A DNA stretch of 64,000 nt from positions 4,401,767 through 4,465,766 of the forward strand of contig NZ_CP022161.1 in the NCBI RefSeq assembly GCF_002214185.1, written 5' to 3'. The notes under the pieces are model-generated. The model saw nothing but the letters and a program-made list of their open reading frames with translations, searched no databases and was not told the DNA's origin. Positions 17,015 through 26,847 of the stretch are shown here, one piece after another. Positions within the stretch are counted from its first letter, which is position 1; each line of letters begins with the position of its first letter. The stretch comes from Streptomyces capitiformicae. Lineage in GTDB: Bacteria; Actinomycetota; Actinomycetes; Streptomycetales; Streptomycetaceae. Position numbers and translations under genes: made by a program.

Positions 17015-18028
17015 ATGCGCCGTTACGGCAAGCACACCGACGAGGACGACATCCGCAGCCGCCCGAACCGCAAGGGCAACCGTCCCCGTACGAACATCCG
17101 CCCGAAGCACGAGGACGCCGCCGAGGGCATGGTCCTCACCGTCGACCGCGGCCGCCTGACCTGCCTGGTCGAGGATCGCGTGGTCATGGCCATGAAGGCC
17201 CGTGAACTGGGCCGCAAGGCCGCGGTCGTCGGTGACACGGTCGCCCTCGTCGGCGATCTCTCCGGCAAGAAGGACACGCTCGCCCGCATCGTCCGCACCG
17301 CCGACCGCACGTCGGTGCTGCGCCGCACGGCGGACGACGACGACCCGTTCGAGCGCGTCGTCGTCGCCAACGCCGATCAGCTCGCGATCGTCACCGCCCT
17401 CGCCGACCCCGAACCCCGCCCCCGCCTGATCGACCGCTGCCTCGTCGCGGCGTACGACGGCGGCCTGGACCCCGTCCTGGTCCTGACCAAGTCGGATCTG
17501 GCCTCCCCCGACAAACTCCTGGAGCTCTACGGCGACCTCGACATCCCGTATGTCGTGACCAGCCGCGAGGAGCTGGAGACCGGCGGCGCCGCCGACCGCG
17601 TACGCGAACACCTCGACGGCAAGGTCACGGCGTTCGTCGGCCACTCTGGCGTGGGCAAGACAACCTTGGTGAACGCGCTCGTCCCCGAGGACCTACGCCG
17701 TACGACGGGCCATGTGAACGCCGTGACGGGCCGCGGCCGGCACACCACCACCTCGGCGTTGGCCCTCCCCCTGGCGGACTCCGACGGTGGCTGGGTGGTG
17801 GACACCCCGGGCGTACGGTCGTTCGGCCTCGCCCACATCGCCCCCTCCCGGGTCATCCACGCCTTCCCCGACCTGGAGTCGGGCACAGAGGGCTGTCCGC
17901 GTGCGTGCAGTCACGACGAGCCCGACTGCGCACTGGACCAATGGGTCGCGGACGGTCACGCGGACCCGGCCCGCCTTTACTCCCTGCGCAGGCTCCTCGC
18001 GACGCGCGAACGGCGGGAAGGCGACTGA
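17015..18028 (+). CDS. rsgA: Ribosome small-subunit-dependent GTPase A
   Basis: 337 aa. Circularly permuted GTPase that checks late 30S maturation. Order of motifs shows the permutation: an N-terminal OB-like domain (50-110), G4 TKSD, then G1 GHSGVGKTTLVN and G3 DTPGVRSFGL. A C-terminal zinc knuckle (CPRACSH...DC) completes the family layout. ATG 17015 begins MRRYGKH; the first 35 residues are basic and probably disordered. It follows aroA directly. Confidence 0.94.
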   Translation: MRRYGKHTDEDDIRSRPNRKGNRPRTNIRPKHEDAAEGMVLTVDRGRLTCLVEDRVVMAMKARELGRKAAVVGDTVALVGDLSGKKDTLARIVRTADRTSVLRRTADDDDPFERVVVANADQLAIVTALADPEPRPRLIDRCLVAAYDGGLDPVLVLTKSDLASPDKLLELYGDLDIPYVVTSREELETGGAADRVREHLDGKVTAFVGHSGVGKTTLVNALVPEDLRRTTGHVNAVTGRGRHTTTSALALPLADSDGGWVVDTPGVRSFGLAHIAPSRVIHAFPDLESGTEGCPRACSHDEPDCALDQWVADGHADPARLYSLRRLLATRERREGD

Positions 18029-18142
18029 CCTCCGCGTTGTTTGCGCCCCCGTCCACCCGGTAAGTGCATAATCGCACCAAGTCGGATCCAGACGAGATCA
18101 CCCGAAGCGGTCACGAAACGTGGGGACACGGGAGGACGAGAC

Positions 18143-18466
18143 ATGGCGTGGCTGCTGGTGGTCGTGGCCGGACTTCTGGAAACCGGATTCGCCGTCTGTC
18201 TGAAGCTCTCGCACGGCTTCACCAGACTCTGGCCCACCGTCGCCTTCTGTATTTTCGCTCTCGGCAGCTTCGGCCTGCTGACCCTGTCGCTGAAGAAGCT
18301 CGACGTCGGTCCCGCATACGCCGTCTGGACCGGCATCGGCGCGACGGGCACCGCGATCTACGGAATGATCTTCCTCGGCGACGTGGTCTCCACCCTGAAA
18401 ATCGTCTCGATCTCACTGGTGATCGTGGGCATCGTGGGACTGCAACTATCGGGCGCGTCACACTAG
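18143..18466 (+). CDS. SMR-family transporter, SugE/Gdx type (guanidinium exporter-like)
   Basis: 107 aa, four membrane helices. The membrane Glu lies in AGLLETGFAV, and GPAYAVWTGIGATGTAIYG is the Gdx/SugE signature rather than the EmrE one. The family exports guanidinium in exchange for protons; some members export quaternary ammonium. The ATG at 18143 has GGGAGG about nine bases upstream. The 114-base leader contains the hairpin CACG-AAA-CGTG; I could not draw a known guanidine riboswitch in it. Convergent with a TetR gene 30 bases away, a plausible but unproven regulator. Confidence 0.88.
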   Translation: MAWLLVVVAGLLETGFAVCLKLSHGFTRLWPTVAFCIFALGSFGLLTLSLKKLDVGPAYAVWTGIGATGTAIYGMIFLGDVVSTLKIVSISLVIVGIVGLQLSGASH

Positions 18467-18495
18467 TTCACTTTGACGACTGCTTCAGGACCGGC

Positions 18496-19107
18496 TCAGG
18501 GCCGGCTCAACTGGCGCGGCAGCGCGGTCCGTACGAGATCGGTGACCCCGCCCTCGCCCGGCGGTGCCGCCACACAGGACAGGGCGAGGCGGAGGGCGAG
18601 TTCGCAGAAGCGGGCCAGTTCCGCCGTGTCCGACTTGGGGGTGCCGGGCGGCGACAGCACGGCGACGGCCCGGTCGCGGACGAGGGCCACGAAGTCGGCG
18701 GGCGCGGGCAGCGGTCCGTCCGCGCGGCGTTGTGCGGGCACCGAGGAGGACGAGGGCACCGCCGAGAGCGTCGGCGAGGGCAGGCGTTCACTCCAGCAGC
18801 CGGTGAGCATGGCCCGCACGAGCGCGTTGTTCCGGGAGGCCGCCACGGTCCATTCGGCGGTCGCGGCCAGCCGGTCGCGGGAGTCCGCGGGCGTGGCCAG
18901 CGCCCGTTCGACGCCCGCCAGATAACCGTCCGCTTCCCTGCGGACCAGGGCCCGGGCGAGCCCTTCCTTGCTGCCGAACTCGTTGTACAGCGTCTGACGC
19001 GACACTCCGGCCACCGCCGCCACATCCACCATCCGCACGGCGGACCACGGCCGGCGCGCCAACGCCGTATAAGCGGCGTCCAACAAGGATTCCCGCGCTG
19101 CAGGCAT
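18496..19107 (-). CDS. TetR-family transcriptional regulator
   Basis: 203 aa. The N-terminal TetR helix-turn-helix is clear (MVDVAAVAGVSRQTLYNEFG, residues 27-46); the C-terminal ligand/dimer domain is not assignable. Two adjacent ATG codons (19110 and 19107) follow AAGGGAGGCG; the second has the better spacing. Convergent with the SugE-like gene and divergent from hisN. Targets unknown. Confidence 0.9.
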   Translation of the reverse strand: MPAARESLLDAAYTALARRPWSAVRMVDVAAVAGVSRQTLYNEFGSKEGLARALVRREADGYLAGVERALATPADSRDRLAATAEWTVAASRNNALVRAMLTGCWSERLPSPTLSAVPSSSSVPAQRRADGPLPAPADFVALVRDRAVAVLSPPGTPKSDTAELARFCELALRLALSCVAAPPGEGGVTDLVRTALPRQLSRP

Positions 19108-19359
19108 CATCGCCTCCCTTGTGCGAGCGGGCGACTCTGGCCCTCACATTTGACGCGCACAAACCCACTGTCAAGAGTCCACGGCACCTCCTAGGGGCGC
19201 ACACAAGCCAACACACGCGGCCCCCCGGCTCACGCGCCCGTCATAGCTGCGGGCGGTCGTGCCGATGGGGCGATGGGGGTACCACCTCCCGCCCAACGGC
19301 CACCCGTCCCCCCGGCCCCCTGTAGCCCCGCACCGACCTCGACAGATAGCGTTCGCCAC

Positions 19360-20160
19360 ATGGCCGACTACCTCGACGACCTCCGCTTCGCCCACGTCCT
19401 CGCGGACGCCGCCGACGCGACCACGATGTCCCGCTTCAAGGCCCTCGACCTCAAAGTCGAGACGAAGCCCGACATGACGCCGGTGAGCGAGGCCGACAGG
19501 GCCGCCGAGGAACTCATCCGCGGCCAACTCCAGCGCGCCCGCCCCCGCGACGCAGTCCTCGGCGAGGAGTACGGCATCGAGGGCACAGGCCCCCGCCGCT
19601 GGGTCATCGACCCCATCGACGGCACCAAGAACTACGTCCGCGGAGTCCCCGTCTGGGCCACCCTGATCTCCCTGATGGAGGCGGGCGAAGGAGGCTACCA
19701 GCCCGTCGTCGGCGTGGTCTCCGCGCCCGCCCTGGGCCGCCGCTGGTGGGCGGCGAAGGGCCACGGCGCCTTCAGCGGCCGCAGCCTCAGTTCGGCCTCC
19801 CGCCTCCACGTCTCACGCGTCGCGAAGCTGACGGACGCCTCGTTCGCGTACTCCTCCCTCAGCGGCTGGGAGGAGCGCGGCCACCTGGGCGGCTTCCTGG
19901 ACCTGACCCGCGAGGTGTGGCGCACGCGCGCGTACGGCGACTTCTGGCCGTACATGATGGTCGCCGAGGGCTCCGTCGACATCTGCGCCGAACCCGAGCT
20001 GTCCCTCTGGGACATGGCCGCCAACGCGATCATCGTCACCGAGGCGGGCGGCACCTTCACCGGCCTCGACGGCCGCCCGGGCCCGCACAGCGGCAACGCG
20101 GCGGCCTCGAACGGCCTGCTCCACGACGAACTGCTGGGGTATCTGAACCAGCGTTACTGA
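19360..20160 (+). CDS. hisN: Histidinol-phosphatase, inositol-monophosphatase family
   Basis: 266 aa. Removes phosphate from L-histidinol phosphate in histidine synthesis. IMPase-family metal and phosphate motifs are GEEYG (Glu pair) and [15 protein letters not shown], with the C-terminal [15 protein letters not shown] supplying the third Asp. Position between the TetR/SugE pair and the CBS/catR pair fits the S. coelicolor gene shown to be HisN. By sequence alone it could be another IMPase-type phosphatase. Start ATG 19360 ([12 protein letters not shown]). Confidence 0.88.
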   Translation: MADYLDDLRFAHVLADAADATTMSRFKALDLKVETKPDMTPVSEADRAAEELIRGQLQRARPRDAVLGEEYGIEGTGPRRWVIDPIDGTKNYVRGVPVWATLISLMEAGEGGYQPVVGVVSAPALGRRWWAAKGHGAFSGRSLSSASRLHVSRVAKLTDASFAYSSLSGWEERGHLGGFLDLTREVWRTRAYGDFWPYMMVAEGSVDICAEPELSLWDMAANAIIVTEAGGTFTGLDGRPGPHSGNAAASNGLLHDELLGYLNQRY

Positions 20161-20203
20161 ACCGGCCCCGCTGATACCGCCGATACGGCCGATACCGTCG
20201 TAG

Positions 20204-20238
20204 CGCACGGGGCCCCGGAGTGCTCCCGGGGCGCCCCG
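20204..20238 (+). terminator. GC-rich hairpin after hisN
   Basis: GCCCCGGAG and CTCCCGGGGC can pair with one bulge, 50-80 bases after the hisN stop. No T-run. A short three-fold repeat of CGATACGG-like units precedes it. Confidence 0.45.
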
Positions 20239-20390
20239 AACTGACCACGCGCGCCCCCTTGTTGACCTCCGCTTTGCCTGCCACATTGAGAGTCCCCCCA
20301 CTTGTGAACTTGTGCAGTGCTCAACAGGCGCCTCCGGTGCCGGGCCTGGACTGTCCACCGTCGGGGTTCCCTAGGAGGTGGCTGTATTCC

Positions 20391-20783
20391 ATGCTCGTCC
20401 GCGACGCCATGACCACCGTGGTCCTGACCATCGGCCCCGACCACACACTCCGCCAGGCCGCAGCCCTGATGTCCGCACGCCGGGTCGGCGCGGCGGTGGT
20501 CCTCGACCCCGACGCCGGCGGACTCGGCATACTGACCGAACGCGACGTCCTCAACTCCGTAGGCCTGGGCCAGAGCCCGGACACCGAGCGGGCCCACGCC
20601 CACACCACCACCGACGTCGTGTTCGCGACGCCGTCCTGGACGCTGGAGGAGGCGGCGCGCGCCATGACGCACGGCGGTTTCCGCCACCTCATCGTGCTCG
20701 ACCAGGGCGCCCCCATCGGCATCGTCTCGGTTCGCGACATCATCCGCTGCTGGGCTCCGGCGCGACAGCACGCGACGGCCTAG
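20391..20783 (+). CDS. Two-CBS-domain protein
   Basis: 130 aa, made almost entirely of a CBS pair: AMTTVVLTIGPDHTLRQAAA...GILTERDVL and VFATPSWTLEEAARAMT...GIVSVRDIIR. Bateman modules bind adenine nucleotides (AMP, ATP, SAM) and act as energy sensors. The start ATG 20391 has AGGAGGTGGC 12 bases upstream, an almost perfect ribosome site. It lies 86 bases before catR in the same direction. Confidence 0.9.
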   Translation: MLVRDAMTTVVLTIGPDHTLRQAAALMSARRVGAAVVLDPDAGGLGILTERDVLNSVGLGQSPDTERAHAHTTTDVVFATPSWTLEEAARAMTHGGFRHLIVLDQGAPIGIVSVRDIIRCWAPARQHATA

Positions 20784-20784
20784 C

Positions 20785-20803
20785 GACTTTTGGACAAAGT
20801 CCA
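20785..20803 (+). promoter_or_regulatory. Overlapping palindromes before catR (possible Fur-family operator)
   Basis: GACTTT-TGGAC-AAAGTC (20785-20801) and TGGAC-AAA-GTCCA (20791-20803) overlap. They lie about 70 bases before the start of a Fur-family gene that is expected to autoregulate. No run of T follows, so a terminator is less likely. Confidence 0.5.
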
Positions 20804-20869
20804 GGTCGAGCCTAGCTCTAAAGTCACACCTGATCGGATTCTGTTTGCCTTGCTGTTAGGCTGTCCGGT

Positions 20870-21286
20870 ATGAGTGACCTTCTGGAACGGCTGCGCGGAC
20901 GCGGATGGCGTATGACCGCGCAGCGGCGCGTCGTGGCCGAGGTCCTCGACGGCGAACACGTCCATCTGACGGCCGACGAGGTGCACGCGCGGGCTGTCGC
21001 CAAGCTGCCCGAGATCTCCCGGGCGACGGTCTACAACACGCTGGGTGAGCTGGTCTCCCTCGGCGAGGTGCTCGAGGTCGCCACGGACAAGCGCGCCAAG
21101 CGGTACGACCCCAACGCGCACCGCCCGCACCACCACCTGGTCTGCGCCGAGTGCGGCACGATCCGCGACGTCCACCCCACGGGCAACCCCCTCGCCGACC
21201 TCCCCACCTCCGAGCGCTTCGGCTTCACCGTCTCGGACGTCGAGGTCACCTACCGCGGCGTCTGCCCCACCTGCGCGACGCGATAG
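20870..21286 (+). CDS. catR: Fur-family regulator, CatR-type peroxide sensor
   Basis: 138 aa. N-terminal winged helix (LPEISRATVYNTLGELVSLG) and C-terminal metal sites: HRPHHHLVCAECG and the second CPTC pair form the structural zinc (C-x2-C twice); the His-rich HHH region and HVHLTADEVH supply the regulatory metal. This is a PerR-like arrangement. Position after hisN and the CBS gene matches the S. coelicolor gene for CatR, the H2O2-responsive repressor of the major catalase, as I remember it. Nur/Zur-type specificity cannot be excluded from sequence alone. Confidence 0.82.
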   Translation: MSDLLERLRGRGWRMTAQRRVVAEVLDGEHVHLTADEVHARAVAKLPEISRATVYNTLGELVSLGEVLEVATDKRAKRYDPNAHRPHHHLVCAECGTIRDVHPTGNPLADLPTSERFGFTVSDVEVTYRGVCPTCATR

Positions 21287-21306
21287 CCGAAACGCCTACC
21301 CACGAC

Positions 21307-21338
21307 AAAACCCCCGACGCCAACCCGCCGGGGGTTTT
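21307..21338 (+). terminator. Intrinsic terminator after catR
   Basis: AAAACCCCCG and CGGGGGTTTT form a strong stem that ends in a T-run, 20 bases after the catR stop. Confidence 0.9.
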
Positions 21339-21366
21339 CCAGTGACCGGACCGACCACACAACAAA

Positions 21367-21403
21367 CCGAGGGCCCGGAACCTCATCGGTCCCGGACCCT
21401 CGG
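21367..21403 (-). terminator. Terminator of initiator tRNA copy 1
   Basis: CCGAGGGCCCGG (21367-21378) pairs with CCGGACCCTCGG (21392-21403) with one mismatch. Read on the minus strand it is followed by TTTGTTG, directly downstream of the tRNA. Confidence 0.8.
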
Positions 21404-21410
21404 CCATCAG

Positions 21411-21484
21411 TAGCGGGGACAGGATTTGAACCTGCGACCTCTGGGTTATGAGCCCAGCGAGCTACCGAGCTGCTCCACCCCGCG
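21411..21484 (-). tRNA. Initiator tRNA-fMet (CAT), copy 1
   Basis: 74 bases, CCA not encoded. The cloverleaf closes with an acceptor stem CGCGGGG, anticodon loop CTCATAA and T-loop TTCAAAT. Initiator hallmarks are three G-C pairs below the anticodon (GGG/CCC), an A11:U24 pair in the D stem and an unpaired first base (C1 opposite U72). It has its own hairpin terminator. Confidence 0.95.
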
Positions 21485-21608
21485 TCGGTGAAATGAACAC
21501 TACGTCAACGCCGCCGACCAGCGCAAATCACTTCTGTTCGTACTGCCGGCAATCGTGCCGCTGGGGCGATGGGGGGTGTCCCCCTCAAGCCCCGGCCCGG
21601 CGCAGCCC

Positions 21609-23612
21609 TCACGCCGACAGTTCATCCCGCAGCGCGTCCCGCAACCGCGCCGCCCGCTCCGCAACCTCCGCCGGCCCGAGCGACACGGCCCGATCGGCCC
21701 ACCGCTGTCCCTCCACCAGCTCCCCCCGACGCGCGTAGACGAGGGCAAGCCGGAGAGCCGCCCGTCCATGCCCCGCATCGGCGGCCCGAGCCCACCACAT
21801 CGCGGCCTCCGGCTCACTCCCCTCGCGGGCGAGCAGCAGCCCCAGATTGAACGCCCCGTTCCGAGACCCGGCCTCCGCCGCGACCCGGTACCACCGAGCC
21901 GCCTCGACGACGTCTCCCCGCCCGGCCGCGAGCATCCCGACCCTCACCTGCGCCCGCCGATGCCCCTGGGACGCGGCCCGCTCGTACCACTCCTCGCACT
22001 CGTTCTTCTCCCGCACCGGCTCCCCCAGCTCATGCGCGGGCGCGGGCGGCCGTCGCGCGTCGAGCACCGCGGCCAGCCGGTACGCGGCCTCCGCGCTGCC
22101 CCCGCCGGCGGCGCACCGCAGATGCCGCTCCGCGGCCCGCTCGTCGCCGTCCCGCAGCCGCGCGATGGCGACCTGGAGCGCCGCCTCGGTGTGCCCGGCG
22201 GCAGCGGCCCGCTCGTACCAGACGAGCGCGGTCACGTCGTCGCCCCGCCCGGCGTGCAGGATGCCGAGGTTGAAGGCGGCGTCCACGCTGCCGGACTCGG
22301 CAGCCTTGGAGAACCACGGCTCGGCCCCGGCCGCGTCGCCGACCTGGAGCAGCAGAATGGCCAGCGCGTTCGCGGCCTCCCGGTGCCCGGCGTACGCGGC
22401 GCGCCGGTACCACTGCTCGGCCTGCGCGGTCCGCCCCTGCTCGGCGCAGAGCAGCCCGAGGTTGTACGCGCCGTTGACGTCACCGGCGTCCATCGCGGCC
22501 CGGTACCACCGCTCGGCGGTCTGCGTCTCCCCGCGCTCGGCGTGCAGCGCGCCAAGGGCGTTCGCCGCGTTGCCGTCGCCGTCCTGGGCGGCCCGCAGCC
22601 ACCACACGGCGGCGCTCTCCGTGTCGCCCGCGTCCCGCAGCAGGAACCCGAGGGCGCACGCGGCGCGGGGCTCGCCGTCCTTGGCGGAGGTCAGGTACCA
22701 GCGCCCGGCCTCCTTGAGCTCCCCGCGCCGCTCCAGGATCGCCCCGAGGTGCAGCGCAGCCCGCCGGTGCCCACGTGCGGCGGCCTGGCGGTACCACTGC
22801 TCAGCTTCCTCGGCCGCGGTCACCCCGTCACCGTTGTCAGCCCCGCTCTCCCCCGCACGCCCGGCGGAACGACCTTCTCGTACAGCGGCATGCCCCTCCC
22901 GTACGGGTTCACGGCCCGCGCCCCCGATTTCAAGCGCCGCCCGTGCGATCCTGCGCCCCTCGCGCACGGCCGCACGCTCCTCGCGCTCGGCACGCTGGTC
23001 GAGGGCGCGCGCGAGCCGGTACGCGGCTTCGCGGTGCCCGCGCTCGGCTGCCGCCCGCATCCACTGTCCGGCGGCGGCATCGCTGCGGTGTTCAAGCAGA
23101 TCGGCGAGCGCGTACGCCCCCAGTGCGTGCCCCTGCTCGGCGGACTGGCGCAGCCAGTACTCGGCGGCCGGTTCGTCACCGCGCTCTCGGTGGTGCCGGC
23201 CGAGCGCGTGCGCGGCGGCGGCGGAACCGGCGACGGCGGCGATCCGCCACCAACTGGCGGCCTCGTCGGCGTAGCCGCGCTGGTGCAGCAGAACACCCAA
23301 GTTGTTGGCGGCGGCACGGTCCCCGGCGGCGGTGGCGGCACGCAGATGGGGCTCGGCTCCATCGAGGTCGCCACGGCGCAGCAGCATGGCCCCCAGCACG
23401 CTCATCGCCTCGGCGTCACCGGCTTCGGCGGCGAGCCGCTGACGTGCCTCCTCGGCGGCGTCACCCGTCTCGTCCTCGCCTGCCGCACCCACGGAGTCGA
23501 CCGACAGCCCGGACTCCTCGGGCAGCACAAGATCGGCAGGCAGCGCAAAGTCGACAGACTGCGCAAACCGCCCTGTCTCCAACAGAGTTGCCTTGTCCCC
23601 CATAACGTCCAT
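21609..23612 (-). CDS. Large Sel1/TPR-repeat protein
   Basis: 667 aa, built of about 14 repeats of roughly 36 residues with the Sel1 pattern (e.g. AEQWYRRAAYAGHREAANAL, WWLRAAQDGDGNAANALGAL). It forms an elongated helical scaffold for protein contacts. The N-terminal 60 residues are acidic. A basic, low-complexity insert (AAVREGRRIARAALEI onward) splits the repeats near 210-260. GTG/ATG at 23612 is preceded by AGGTGG. The gene lies between two identical initiator tRNA genes on the same strand. Function unknown. Confidence 0.9.
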   Translation of the reverse strand: MDVMGDKATLLETGRFAQSVDFALPADLVLPEESGLSVDSVGAAGEDETGDAAEEARQRLAAEAGDAEAMSVLGAMLLRRGDLDGAEPHLRAATAAGDRAAANNLGVLLHQRGYADEAASWWRIAAVAGSAAAAHALGRHHRERGDEPAAEYWLRQSAEQGHALGAYALADLLEHRSDAAAGQWMRAAAERGHREAAYRLARALDQRAEREERAAVREGRRIARAALEIGGAGREPVREGHAAVREGRSAGRAGESGADNGDGVTAAEEAEQWYRQAAARGHRRAALHLGAILERRGELKEAGRWYLTSAKDGEPRAACALGFLLRDAGDTESAAVWWLRAAQDGDGNAANALGALHAERGETQTAERWYRAAMDAGDVNGAYNLGLLCAEQGRTAQAEQWYRRAAYAGHREAANALAILLLQVGDAAGAEPWFSKAAESGSVDAAFNLGILHAGRGDDVTALVWYERAAAAGHTEAALQVAIARLRDGDERAAERHLRCAAGGGSAEAAYRLAAVLDARRPPAPAHELGEPVREKNECEEWYERAASQGHRRAQVRVGMLAAGRGDVVEAARWYRVAAEAGSRNGAFNLGLLLAREGSEPEAAMWWARAADAGHGRAALRLALVYARRGELVEGQRWADRAVSLGPAEVAERAARLRDALRDELSA

Positions 23613-23741
23613 CGTCGCACCACCTGCAACCTGGGTACACCTGGTATACCGCAGCCATTGAGGTCACTACAGCGTTTTGTCGACATGCCCACAGAGCGAC
23701 AAGTCAAACACAGATTTCTCCACGTCCCCCGGCAACACGTC

Positions 23742-23775
23742 GAAGGCCCGGATCCTTTGGAGGATCCGGGCCTTC
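23742..23775 (-). terminator. Terminator of initiator tRNA copy 2
   Basis: GAAGGCCCGGATCCT pairs perfectly with AGGATCCGGGCCTTC around a four-base loop, nine bases downstream of the tRNA on the minus strand. Confidence 0.9.
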
Positions 23776-23783
23776 AACTTCAG

Positions 23784-23857
23784 TAGCGGGGACAGGATTT
23801 GAACCTGCGACCTCTGGGTTATGAGCCCAGCGAGCTACCGAGCTGCTCCACCCCGCG
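23784..23857 (-). tRNA. Initiator tRNA-fMet (CAT), copy 2
   Basis: Identical over all 74 bases to the copy at 21411-21484, with the same initiator features and no encoded CCA. The flanks differ apart from a few bases (CAG on the 3' side), so this is a gene duplication rather than a recent block copy. Confidence 0.95.
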
Positions 23858-23901
23858 CCGTTGCTCGGCAACCGTATCACGGCGCGGGGTGGAGCTCTGA
23901 A

Positions 23902-26847
23902 TCACCCGCTCCCGGAGCCCTGTTCGCCGCTCTGGTCGCTGTTCTCGCCGCCTTGGGAGCCGCCGGTCTCACCGGTCTCACCGGCGTTGGCCTGCGCCTC
24001 CTCGGCCCGCTTCAGCGCGTCCTCCAGGGCCTGCTGGGCCCGGCCGTACGCCTCCCAGTCGCCGTCCTTGAGGGCCTGCTGACCGTCTTCGAATGCCTTC
24101 TGGGCGTCTTCCAGGGCCTGTTGGACCGTCGGGTCACCGGTGGTCGGCGGCTCGTCGGTGCCGTTTTCGCCCTCGTCCGGCGGCGGCTCGGTGGTCGGAC
24201 CCTCCGTCTCGAACACCTTGTTGAGCGCGGCGTCGAGGGTGTCCTCGAAGGCCGTGTTGCCGCCGTAGGTCACCAGGACCTTGCGCAGCAACGGGTACTT
24301 GAGTCCGCCACCGCGTACGTAGACGGGCTCCACGTACAGCAGTCCGCCGTCGAGCGGGACCGTCAGGAGGTTGCCGTACTCGACCTGCGAGTCACCTCTC
24401 TTGAGGAGGCTGATGGTCTCGGCGATGTCCTGCTCGGAGTTGAACTGGCTCTGGACCTGTTTGGGTCCGTCGATCGGTTCGCTGGTCGGCAGTTTCAGGA
24501 CTCTGATCTTGCCGTAGTCCTTGGTGCCCGCCTCGGCGTTGACCGACACGAAGGCACTGAGGTTGTCCCGGCCGTTCGGGGTGAGCGTCGTGGTCAGCGA
24601 GAACGCCTGGTCCGTCTGACCCGGCAGCTTCATGCTCAGGTAGTACGGCGGGACCGCGCTGCCCGAGGTGTTGGTCGGGTCGTCCGGGACCTGCCACACC
24701 TCGCTGCCGCTGAGGAACGTCTCGGCGTCCTTCACGTGGTAACGGGTCAGCAGTTCACGCTGGACCTTGAAGAGGTCCTGCGGGTACCGCAGATGGGCCA
24801 GCAGCGAGTCCGAGATGGCCGTCTTCGGCTCCACCGTGCCGGGGAACGCCTTCATCCAGGTCTTCAGGACCGGGTCCTGGGTGTCCCACTGGTAGAGCTT
24901 GACCTGGCCGGTGTACGCGTCGACGGTCGCCTTCACCGAGTTGCGGATGTAGTTGACCTGGTTCTGCTGGGCCACCACCGCGCGCTGGCTGTTGTCCGCG
25001 GTCAGCGAGTCGGCCGTCGTGTCGCCCAGGGTGGTGCGGGAGGCGTACGGGTAGCCGTTGGTGGTGGTGTACGCGTCGACGATCCACTGGATCTTGCCGT
25101 CGACGACGGCCGGGTAGGCGTCACCGTCGATGGTCAGCCAGGGGGCGACCGCTTCCACGCGCTCCTTGGGCGTGCGGTTGTACAGGATCCGCGAACCGTC
25201 GCCGATAGCGCCGGAGTACAGGATCTGCGGCTCACTGAACGCCACCGCGTACGCGGCCCGGTTGACCGGGTTGGAGAGATTGACCCCGCTGTTGCCCTTG
25301 TAGCTGGTGGTCTTCTCACCGCTGTCGTCGGAGTAGTCGATCTCCTTCTGGGGACCGCCGACGATCGAGTACTGGGTGGTCTTCTCGCCGTAGTAGACCC
25401 GCTGCTGGTACTTGCCCAGGTCGCCCTTGGACGGCAGGTCGGACTCCGTGAACACCGGGCGGCCGCCGGAGGTGGCCTCGGTGCCCTTGGCGGCGACCAC
25501 GCCGTAGCCGTGGGTGTAGCGGAAGTGGTCGTTGATCCAGTTGTTCTTCGGGATGCCGGCGAGGTTCAGCTCGCGCAGACCGATGACGGTGTCCTGCTCC
25601 GCGCCGTCCTCGCCGCCGTACCGGTCGACGTCCAGGTTCGTCGGGAACGCGTAGTAGTTCCTCATCTGCTGCAGCTGCTGGAACGTCGGCGAGACGATGT
25701 TCGGGTCGAGCATGCGGATGCTCGCCGTGGTGTCGGCGTCCGCGCGCAGCTTGGCCTTGTCGGTGGTGTCGCTCGTGCCCGAGTACTCCTCGACCTCGGT
25801 CCCGTCGATGCCATAGGCCTGACGTGTCGCCACCAGGTTCTTCTCGACGTACGGCGCTTCCTTGGCCTGCTCGTTCGGCTGGACCTGGAACTTCTGGACG
25901 ATCGCCGGGTACAGCCCGCCGATGAGGATCGCGGAGAGCACCATCAGGCCGAAGCCGATGACCGGCAACTGCCAGGTGCGTCGCCAGATGGTGGCGAAGA
26001 ACAGCACCGCGCAGATGACGGCGATGCAGAACAGGATCGTCTTGGCCGGCAGATACGCGTTCGCGTCGACGTACCTGAGGCCCGTCCAGTTGCCCGTCGC
26101 CTTGAAGTCACTGGACTTCACCGCGAGCCCGTACCGGTCGAGCCAGTACGCGACCGCCTTCAGGGCGACGAAGATACCGAGGAGCACCGACAGGTGGCCG
26201 GTGGCCGCGGCCGTGGCACGCGCGCCCGGGGAGGTGACCCTGAGGCCGCCGTACAGGTAGTGCGTGAGCGCGGCGGCGATCACCGACAGCACGGCGGCGG
26301 CGAAGCCGAAACCGAGCAGGAAGCGGTACCAGGGCAGGTCGAAGGCGTAGAAGGCGACGTCCAGGCCGAACTGGGGGTCCTTCTCGCCGAACGGCACCCC
26401 GTTGACCCACATCAGCCACGTACGCCACTGCCCGGAGGCGGAGGCTCCGGCGATCAGGCCCACCAGGGCGGTGATCCCGAGGAGCAGCCACTTCTTGTAG
26501 GGCGCGATGCCCATGCGGTACCGGTCGAGGCTCTGCTGCTCCATCGACATGGCACTCAGCGGCGGGCGCAGCCGGTGCGCCAGCCAGATGTTGAAGCCGA
26601 CCGAAGCCGCCATCAGCAGACCGAAGACGGCGAAGAGTCCGATCTTCGTCCACAGCGTGGTGGTGAAGACGGAGGAGTACTTCACCGACCGGTACCAGAG
26701 CCAGTCCGTCCAGAACCCCGCGAACATGACGAACGCCATGCCGAGAGCGGCAAGGACGCCCAGCGTCATGAGCAGTGTCCGGACACGTCGGGACGGTCGG
26801 CCCACTCTGATCCGCGGCCCCGTCGGGCCTCCGCCGCGGTCCGGCAT
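23902..26847 (-). CDS. UPF0182-family integral membrane protein
   Basis: About 981 aa. The first 330 residues contain seven membrane helices (e.g. [40 protein letters not shown]). The next 550 are a large extracytoplasmic domain, and the tail is acidic with Gly/Gln-rich coiled sequence ([20 protein letters not shown]). The length matches the family, which is nearly universal in actinobacteria (Rv3193c in M. tuberculosis) but uncharacterised. ATG 26847 (MPDRGGGP) is chosen; GTG 26868 seven codons upstream is also open, and neither has a good ribosome site. Divergent from the PPA1309-family gene. Confidence 0.93.
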   Translation of the reverse strand: MPDRGGGPTGPRIRVGRPSRRVRTLLMTLGVLAALGMAFVMFAGFWTDWLWYRSVKYSSVFTTTLWTKIGLFAVFGLLMAASVGFNIWLAHRLRPPLSAMSMEQQSLDRYRMGIAPYKKWLLLGITALVGLIAGASASGQWRTWLMWVNGVPFGEKDPQFGLDVAFYAFDLPWYRFLLGFGFAAAVLSVIAAALTHYLYGGLRVTSPGARATAAATGHLSVLLGIFVALKAVAYWLDRYGLAVKSSDFKATGNWTGLRYVDANAYLPAKTILFCIAVICAVLFFATIWRRTWQLPVIGFGLMVLSAILIGGLYPAIVQKFQVQPNEQAKEAPYVEKNLVATRQAYGIDGTEVEEYSGTSDTTDKAKLRADADTTASIRMLDPNIVSPTFQQLQQMRNYYAFPTNLDVDRYGGEDGAEQDTVIGLRELNLAGIPKNNWINDHFRYTHGYGVVAAKGTEATSGGRPVFTESDLPSKGDLGKYQQRVYYGEKTTQYSIVGGPQKEIDYSDDSGEKTTSYKGNSGVNLSNPVNRAAYAVAFSEPQILYSGAIGDGSRILYNRTPKERVEAVAPWLTIDGDAYPAVVDGKIQWIVDAYTTTNGYPYASRTTLGDTTADSLTADNSQRAVVAQQNQVNYIRNSVKATVDAYTGQVKLYQWDTQDPVLKTWMKAFPGTVEPKTAISDSLLAHLRYPQDLFKVQRELLTRYHVKDAETFLSGSEVWQVPDDPTNTSGSAVPPYYLSMKLPGQTDQAFSLTTTLTPNGRDNLSAFVSVNAEAGTKDYGKIRVLKLPTSEPIDGPKQVQSQFNSEQDIAETISLLKRGDSQVEYGNLLTVPLDGGLLYVEPVYVRGGGLKYPLLRKVLVTYGGNTAFEDTLDAALNKVFETEGPTTEPPPDEGENGTDEPPTTGDPTVQQALEDAQKAFEDGQQALKDGDWEAYGRAQQALEDALKRAEEAQANAGETGETGGSQGGENSDQSGEQGSGSG

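Noticed and set aside
18029..18142. Guanidine riboswitch in the SugE/Gdx leader
   Set aside because: GACGAG and CGGTCACGA resemble the guanidine-III class, but neither the P1 stem nor the pseudoknot of that class can be drawn. Only the hairpin CACG-AAA-CGTG is clear. A covariance-model search would settle it.
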